Assembly: GCA_022606425.2 (NCBI GenBank) | Contig: JAHDVF020001261.1 | Coordinates: 978,837 to 1,042,836, forward strand | From: Lepidostoma basale | Lineage: Eukaryota > Arthropoda > Insecta > Trichoptera > Lepidostomatidae | Length of the DNA: 64,000 nt | Direction of reading: 5' to 3' | Shown here: piece after piece, positions 55,457 to 62,200 of the stretch | How the letters are laid out: every line of letters begins with the position of its first letter | Numbering within the stretch: position 1 is the stretch's first letter | Translations under genes and position numbers: made by a program | Notes under the pieces: generated by a model | Seen by the model: the letters and a program-made list of their open reading frames with translations, nothing else | Database searches by the model: none | What the model was told of the DNA's origin: nothing

Positions 55457-55497
55457 ACCCTGACGATGGAGACTGCAACGATCTCCGAAACGTCGGT
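55457..55497 (+). ncRNA. Hammerhead-ribozyme-like core, consensus box
   Basis: ACC, CUGACGA, U, GGAG with an 11-nt loop and CUCC, GAA, ACGU, C, GGU. It differs from its partner arm at the free N7 position (C instead of A) and by a longer stem II loop. The conserved positions are unchanged. Confidence 0.5.
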
Positions 55498-55616
55498 CGA
55501 GTAGGAGTTATCACACGGTGTTACCCAAAAACACATCAGACAAATTAATATGGTGGTTTGTACTCAGAGTTATCAACTCATTATCTTTACGTTGAACTAC
55601 GATTATTTACTTAATA

Positions 55617-56358
55617 TTAGGTCCTTACATATGAAATTGGCGTTTTACCGTACTGGCAACCTTGATCTCAAATATCTTCTCTTTGGTTAGGAATTCCAAA
55701 TTCAAATTTATACAGCTATTTACTCAAGTATTTGTGTTTCGAAAATAATAATTGATTTGTTTTTTCCTCAATTGTTTTTTTTCTTTGCGTCACTCAGTTT
55801 ACAAAATGGAAAACTTGAAATATCGCGTTATTTACGAGTACGAGTTCCACCGTGGCACTAGTGCTGCAGAAACGGCTCGAAGGATTAATTATGTGTATGG
55901 CGACGGTGCCGCAAAAGAAAACACAGTGCGTTTTTGGTTCCAACGTTTTCGTTCTGGAAATTTCGACCTGCAGAACAAGCCCCGTGGACGGCCGGAGACC
56001 AAAGTTGATAATGAAGAATTGAAGGCTATTGTGGAAGCGGATCCATCGCAAACCACGTCCGAGTTAGCTGCAGGCTGCGGTGTTAGTGATAAAACTGTTT
56101 TAATCCACTTGAAGCAAATTGGGAAGGTGAAAAAGCTTGAAAGGTGGGTACCTCACGAATTGAGTGAAGCAAATCAACAAACGCGCGTTGACTACTGCGT
56201 TGCATTACTCAACTGGCACAATAATGAATTGATTTTGAATCGAATCATGCATAGATAGCAATGGTACATACTTTGATTAAATAAATATATTATATTTAAA
56301 AAAAATCAACTTTATGTTCCTCCCATACAAAACGCCAATCTCATATGTAAGGACCTAA
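55617..56358 (+). mobile_element. Mariner transposon, complete ends, catalytic domain deleted
   Basis: The terminal inverted repeats TTAGGTCCTTACATATGAAA (55617) and the complement of TCATATGTAAGGACCTAA (ending 56358) match over ~27 bp with one or two differences. TA flanks both sides. The transposase frame starts at 55806 (MENLKYRVIYEYEFHRGTSA), and the N-terminal DNA-binding half is intact: TVRFWFQRFRSGNFDLQNKP, GRPETKVDN, HLKQIGKVKKLERWVPHELS. At ILNRIMHR the frame ends. The bases directly after read SNGTYFD, stop, the usual mariner C-terminus. About 180 residues with the D,D34D site are deleted. Confidence 0.9.
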
Positions 56359-56394
56359 TATAAGAAAACTAATACACATATTATACATACTCGT

Positions 56395-56570
56395 ATATTA
56401 ATATGAATGAAAACATCTGTCTTCTAGAAGTTTTTTATATTTTAGATGGAATGGCATGTTTTGTCCTATTAAGGCATTATCAAATGTCTTAGGTGATGCA
56501 TTAGAAGGGTGAAACATGTCATTCTATCTAAATATAATAAAACTTAATTTAATATGGAGTTTTACATAAT
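56395..56570. repeat. HH-P1 palindromic repeat
   Basis: Left arm AATATGAATGAAAACATCTG and ATGGCATGTTTTGTCC. Right arm TTAGAAGGGTGAAACATGTC and ATTCTATCTAAATATAATAA. The flank ATATGGAGTTTTACATAATT is the family border. Confidence 0.7.
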
Positions 56571-56587
56571 TATTCGAGAAATAATAA

Positions 56588-56962
56588 ATAACTAACTAAC
56601 TAACTAACCATCACAATGTCTCCCCAAAGGGGCAGGCAGAAGGCATGGACTACCACACTTTTCTTTCCTGACATATTTCTCTCGATTCCTCAACATTCAT
56701 CCATCGTGTCATGCACGAGCGTGGATTTCTCTAACTCCTCACGTGGCCGGCATTCAATATTTGATTTATTTGATCGTGCCACGTTTTACTCAGTCTTCCT
56801 CTATTTCTGGTTCCATTTACATCGTTAACATATATTTTTTTACCATTCTTTCTTCATTCATTTTTTCCATATGTCCCAACCATCTTAATGATCCTTTCAT
56901 TATTTTGTTCATAGCACTATCATTTGCACCGCATTCACTTCTTATATTTTCATTCGATACAT
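56588..56962 (-). mobile_element. RTE-A LINE, 5'-truncated
   Basis: The tail CTAACTAACTAACTAACC starts at ~56592. The complement has the hairpin, then VRSQRN, GRPRKTW, RMNEERMVKK and NKIMKGSLRW, up to SNENIRSECGAN at ~56955, where the MITE begins. Confidence 0.85.
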
Positions 56963-57216
56963 CGCACGCTTAATAGTAAACTGCCCGATTATGGTTTAGG
57001 TCATAATTGAATTAACATTAGACAGAGGCTTGTGTTAACGCTATCCATCTATTTTGCACAATGTTAACGCTACCATTCGTACGTAGATAATCGTTCATAA
57101 TGTTAACGCTATCCATTCGTACGTGTTTTTCGACTGTTTTTGTTAAAACACCGACTCATGTCAGATTGAGCACAACTTGCTTTTTTGAGTTAAGCCAGTG
57201 TTCTATTAAGCGTGCG
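56963..57216. mobile_element. Small MITE with 14-bp inverted repeats
   Basis: CGCACGCTTAATAG at 56963 and CTATTAAGCGTGCG ending at 57216 are perfect inverted repeats. ACAT occurs directly outside both ends. Inside, GTTAACGCTATCCAT- and ATTCGTACGT-type words recur three times. There is no coding capacity, and I do not assign the superfamily. Confidence 0.7.
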
Positions 57217-57220
57217 ACAT

Positions 57221-57724
57221 AATTGTTAAAATATGAAAAATAAATTATATGGTAGTTTATCATTGTTTACTACATTTTTTATAAAATTATTGTTATTGGG
57301 CTTCGTACATGTGATTTTGCGAAAAAATATTTGATTTATCAGTCAATGTTTCAATTTTCAGAAACAGAGTAATGTACGAGTATATTATTGATTGGCGGTA
57401 TATAACAGACGGTTGTCTACATTAGGCGAGGTAGGGTTGAATATTGCGCTTAACGATCTGCTAAATAATGTCGGGTTCATGGCAGCGCCGGCTGACAGGT
57501 GTCAAACGATATCAGAGCAGGAAGTTATTAATCGAATAGTAAATATGCCGCCTGTTAAAATAGTATATTCAATGCTGACAAATTGCAAAGACTGTTGTTT
57601 ATTTTTATTCCTGCATCAATTATACAAAGTTCGCAGAAAATAATATACGAGTATAACTTCATCGCAATGAAGTAAAAACAGATTTTTACTTTCAAATTTT
57701 TCATAAATTAAAACGCAATTTTTT
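57221..57724. other. Unassigned sequence with an 83-codon frame
   Basis: The frame 57392-57643 (RLSTLGEVGLNIALNDLLNN, then VGFMAAPADRCQTISEQEVI) looks more protein-like than the average shadow frame. I recognise no family, and there are no clear splice sites. Confidence 0.3.
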
Positions 57725-57795
57725 CCGCTTTTTATATTTTTCGCCATGTTTCGAATTTAATATACCTTCATCCTTGAGAGACCGATACTAAATTT
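57725..57795 (-). repeat. Relic of a hammerhead-like arm
   Basis: The complement reads AAGGATGAAGGTATATTAAA, TTCGAAACATGGCG. The GAA-ACATGG part and the upstream GATGAAGG follow the general pattern, but pairing is poor. It is the pre-insertion site of the LTR element. Confidence 0.3.
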
Positions 57796-57810
57796 TTATA
57801 AATTTGGTTA

Positions 57811-58575
57811 TGTACGGGACGCACTGGACGTCCCTGTAATTTTTTATTTGTGGCGCCGACTGCTGCTCGTCTCCGATGTAGTCCACGGGGAAAGGGGCGT
57901 GATGCTACTTAACTCTCGTACCGAAAGCGGGCGAAAAAATAATAAGCAAGTTATATTTAGTCGGCGATCGGTAGAGAGTGAAGCGTGATGCGAAGTGGGG
58001 TGTGCGAGGGCTCAGCCTTTATAAAGGCTATTTTCAACTGATGCTCTTGGCAGGCTCTAGGCATGCACTGATTTGCTCTGCCCAGGGCCCACCTATTTAT
58101 ACGATTTGCCGGCGGCGGTCCCGGTAGCAGTGCCACCTGGCGGCACTTTCCCAAAGCTACCTGCCGGCCGCGAGGCCTCCCACTGTTTTCGCCACCCCAC
58201 GCTTCGACTGTTCACACTTCACTCCGTCCCGACCGCCTCGTTTATTCCTCATGATCAATTATACAAGAAAAATACAAAAAAGAAGACTTATACTCTAAAT
58301 ACACAAAGTTGCGACGTTAAAACCGGGAGCAAAAAATGTACGGGGAGAATTGTGGGACTGGCCAAAATGGACGCCGCGGACCCCTGTGTGCCCTCTCTCG
58401 CTCGCACACAGCTTGCTGGCCTCGGCGTCCTAGGTAGCAGACTTTCAGCGCAGTCCCCTCTCTCCGCCCGTTACCTAATTCAGCCCACGATTCCAACGCC
58501 GCACAAACACAAATAGATAGATGAAATTAAGTGATAATATCGGGAAGTTTTAATCGCCCCCGTACGTCCGATACA
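57811..58575 (-). repeat. 3' LTR of the BEL/Pao element (765 bp)
   Basis: On the minus strand it starts TGTATCGGACGTACGGG, right after the polypurine tract, and ends GACGTCCAGTGCGTCCCGTA, then CA. The ends form TGTA...TACA. It has its own TATA box and initiator. AATAAA occurs at two places. The second LTR is not in view, so the limits rest on the TG/CA ends and the tract. Confidence 0.8.
58067..58101 (-). promoter_or_regulatory. LTR core promoter: TATA box and TCAGT initiator
   Basis: On the minus strand TATAAATA (58101-58094) is followed by an arthropod-type initiator TCAGT (58071-58067), with its A 32 bases after the first T. This spacing fits a start of transcription in the LTR. Confidence 0.6.
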
Positions 58576-58586
58576 CTCCCCCCGTG
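58576..58586 (-). promoter_or_regulatory. Polypurine tract
   Basis: Minus-strand CACGGGGGGAG stands directly before the TG of the LTR. It would prime plus-strand DNA synthesis. Confidence 0.75.
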
Positions 58587-58599
58587 CGGCTGCGCCGTA

Positions 58600-59285
58600 C
58601 TAACACTTTCGGGCGTATCCTAGGCGGGGGGTCGGTCGTCGACGGGTCTTCGGCGGCGGAAGAGCATCCTTCGGGAGTGGCGTGTCTGGTTCCGGCTGAA
58701 ATACAGCGACGCGGACTGCAGGCCGCGTATATGTTCCCTTGCTCGTCTGTATTGTCACGGTTCTGGTCTGGCCGTCAGCTGCCGGGGTGGCCTCGACGAC
58801 GCGTCCGCGGGGCCATGTGTTCCTTGGCAGCGACGGGTCGGCGAGTAGCACCAAGTCCCCCACCTTGATGGGCGGTCGCTGCTGGTGCCATTTCTGCCGG
58901 TGACTGATGGTGGGGACGTAATCCCTTAGCCAGCGTCTCCAAAATCCATCCGCGAGTTGTTGGCTGATGCGCCATTGCTTTCGCAGGCAGGCGTCCGGCT
59001 TTCCTCTTGCGAGGATGGTGAGATGCGGTCGTCGCGAGGCTCCCCCCATCAGGAAGTGGTTGGGGGTCAGGGGTTCCTCCTCTGTCGGGTCCACGGCGAC
59101 GTGGGTCAGCGGGCGGTTGTTGATGGTGTGTTCCACCTCGGCAAGTGCGGTCAGCAAGGTCTCCTCCCGAGGGGCTTGCTCCCTTAGGATCGCCTTTAGG
59201 GCTTGTTTCACCGACCGCACTAGCCTTTCCCATGCTCCCCCATGTGCGGGGCTCCGGGGGGGATGAATCTCCACTCTGTCTCGTT
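58600..59285 (-). CDS. BEL/Pao integrase C-terminal part, displaced frame
   Basis: The frame continues the integrase with PRSPAHGGAWERLVRSVKQA, holding the Glu of the DDE triad. Then come a NNRPLTHVAVDPTEEEPLTP block, the chromodomain-like end DFVPT/DYVPTISHRQKWHQQRP and KVGDLVLLADPSLPRNTWPR, and a basic tail PPKTRRRPTPRLGYARKC. It is offset by one base from the main frame. The main frame ends at 59220, so the two overlap by ~55 nt. Confidence 0.9.
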
Positions 59286-62200
59286 CCCCGCCAGGTACTC
59301 TGCGATCTTCTCATTCGCAGACAGCTCCGTGGCGGCCTCTCTCATCTCTCTGTCAGCGCCGTGGAAATTGGTTCCGTTGTCCGTGAGTATGGTTGCGGGT
59401 TGGCCCCTGCGGGCGGACATCCGGCGGAGCGCCATGATGGCGGAGTCCGCGCTCAGTGAGGCGGCGAGTTCAAGGTGCACGGCGCGCGTCGTCAGGCACG
59501 TGAAGAGCGCTCCGTACCTCTTCTCCCGCCGTCGGCCGATGGTAACCTCCATCGGCCCGAAGTAGTCCAATCCGCAGTGGGTGAAGGGCCGGACGCGTCC
59601 GGCCAACCGGATCGATGGCAGGGGGGCCATTCTGGGTGGTAGTGGCTGGCAGCGTCTGAAGCGGCACGTCGGGCAGTGGAAGCGCAAGGCGCGCAAGTTA
59701 GTGCGCAATCTCAGCACGTGGAAGCTGCTGCGCACCTCTGCCACAGTCGTCTCTATCGCCGGGTGAAGTCCTTTGTGGTGGATGTGGTTGAGCAGGAGAC
59801 GGGTGTATGGGTCGTCCCCGTCGAGGATTATCGGCGAGCGCGTGTCGCCCGACACTCCGCGGAGTTTCCTCAGGCGGCTGTCAGCGCGCCATAGGCCCTC
59901 TTGGTCCTGAAACGGCGCGAGAGGGGCTAGTCGGCTCGAGCGCATGCTGCGGAAGGATCGGGATTGCGAGGCCTGTGTCAGCCTCTTCTCGGCCTCGCGG
60001 ACCTCCTCGGCGCGGAGCGTCCCCTCTGGTTCCCGTCTTGCTGCTCCCTCGCGGCATCGGCGGATGAATCGCAGGACCCACGCCGTGGCGCGGGTCAGAC
60101 GGCTCCAGGATGAGAACCGTGTGACGTCAGGTAATCCTCCTTCGTCGAGTTGTGTAAGTGTCCCGACGAATTGCGGTCGCAACTCTAGGTCATCGGGCTG
60201 GGGCTGGAGCGCCCTCTCACGTGGCCATTCGGTCTCCGGTGCCCTCAGAAATGCGGGGCCGCCGAACCATTTCCCAGCGGGTGTGAGATCCGGCGCCTCG
60301 CCGTCCCTGGTCCCGGCGTCAGCGGGGTTGAGTTTGGTGGGCACCCACTTCCAGTCCGAGGCAGATGACAACTCGTCGATTTCGCCGAGGCGGTTGGCGA
60401 CGAAGGCGGAGTAACTGCGCGGGTCCGTCCGGATCCAGCATAGGACCGTGGAGGAGTCCGTCCAGTAAGTCGTCTTGATTATGTGTAGTTGCGTCTCTTT
60501 TCGTATGGTGGCGGCCAGGCGGGCGGCCATCAGGGCGGCTTGCAGCTCCATTCGGGGGACGGACAGAGGCTTGAGGGGTGCCACCTTTGTTTTCGCGGCA
60601 ATGAAGTAGACGTCCTTTCCCCCGACTATGTAAGCCACGGTGCAACACGCCAGCTCGGACGCGTCGCAGAAGACGTGCAGTGTGACGTCGCCGCCGCTTC
60701 TCCCGGCCGTGCAACGCGGGATCTTGACATCGATGTGGCTCGCGAGCTCCAACCATTCCTGCCACTTCTTGGCCTGCGCCGGTTGGATGACCTCGTCCCA
60801 CTCGATGCCCGACCGCCAGACGGCCTGTAGGAGGATCTTCGATCGGATCGTCAGGCAGGTGATGAAGCCCACCGGATCGAAAATTCTCATGACGGCGCTC
60901 AGCAGCTGTCGCTTGGTGGGTCGGGCCGCCGCGTCCTCGGTCCTCCTAAAGTTGAACCGGAACTGGTCGGCGGCCGGACTCCACTCCAGTCCCAGGATCT
61001 TCTCTGTCTCCTCGCCTCCGTCGATGGTTATAGCCGTCTTGGCTCTGGCGTCGATGGGCACACTCTGGATGGACGCGGGTTCGTTGGTCGCCCAGTTTGT
61101 CAGTTCGAAACCGCTGGCTGCCAAGGCGTCTCGGATGTCTCGGACGAGCGTGGCGGCCTCCTCCGGGGTGTCCACCGCGTCCAGATAGTCGTCCATGTAG
61201 AACTTGGTTCTGATCGCGATGGCTGCCTCGGGGAACTTCAGCGCACAAGCCTCCGCCGCCTTGTTGCGCACAAAGTGCGCGCTGCTCGGGGAGCAAGTCG
61301 CTCCAAACATCACGGACGTGAGGACGTAGGCGGCGGGCTCCGACTGCGCATTCGGGCGCCATAGGTACGTCTGCGAGGGCCAGTCGGCCGGGCGAATCTT
61401 GATGCGCAGGAACATCTCCTTAATGTCAGCCGCGAGAGCCACCTTGCCCTCGCGGAAGCGGATGAGGTTCCCGAGCAGAGATGTCAGCAAGTCGGGGCCG
61501 GTCAGCAGACGGTCGTTCAGCGAGGTCCCTCGGCAGCGGCTGGCGGCGTCGAAGACCACTCGGAACTTCCCTGGCTTATTCGGGTTTGATATGGAGAAGT
61601 GGGGCAGGTACCATCTTCGTGGTGCTGGTGCAGCGGCCTCCGCTTCGCTCAACTGCTTAGCGTAACCCTTGCTAAGCAGGAGCTCCATTTTCTCTGTGTA
61701 TTGGGCAGCTAGTGGCGGGTCTCTCTGCAGCTTCTTCTCAAGCGTGAGTAGCCTCCTCCTCGCACACGCACGATTGTCCGGGAGCAGGGAGGAGTCTTCC
61801 TTCCATAATAGGCCCGTCTCCCAGCTGCCGTCCGCCAGTCTCCGAGTGGTCTGCTCCATCAGCTGCTCCGCTCTCTGATCGTCTGCGTTGATGCGTTCCG
61901 CGGCCGTTACTCCGAGGGAATCGACCGCGAAATTGTAGCGGAGCAGCTCGTCTAGTCGGGTGTCCTGCCGGTCCTCGGATCGTAGCGCCAAGGTTGTTGC
62001 GTGAAGTATCTTCCCGCTGGCTAACCAGCCGAGGGCCGTTTGGGACATGAGGGGGAGGTCCGCTTTCTCAGAGACCTCCCGTGACACTATTAGGTGCGCG
62101 TTATCATTCCCGATCAGTATGACCGGTCGTACGCGTCGCCCGTCGGGTAGCGGCTGTAGTGGGAGGTCTAGACCCTCCACCGTGTATGCCTCCACGGTGT

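Larger units (their letters stand above)
55330..55550. repeat. HH-P4 palindromic repeat with two consensus hammerhead-like cores
   Basis: The arms GATGTGTTTTTGGGTAACAC and TAACTC are mirrored at 55510-55545. Between them are two outward cores, listed separately. The element lies alone between HH-P6 and a mariner. Confidence 0.85.

Noticed and set aside
30535..55550. Repeated palindromes as a CRISPR array
   Set aside because: Copies are kilobases apart, inverted, and in an animal genome with spliced exons.
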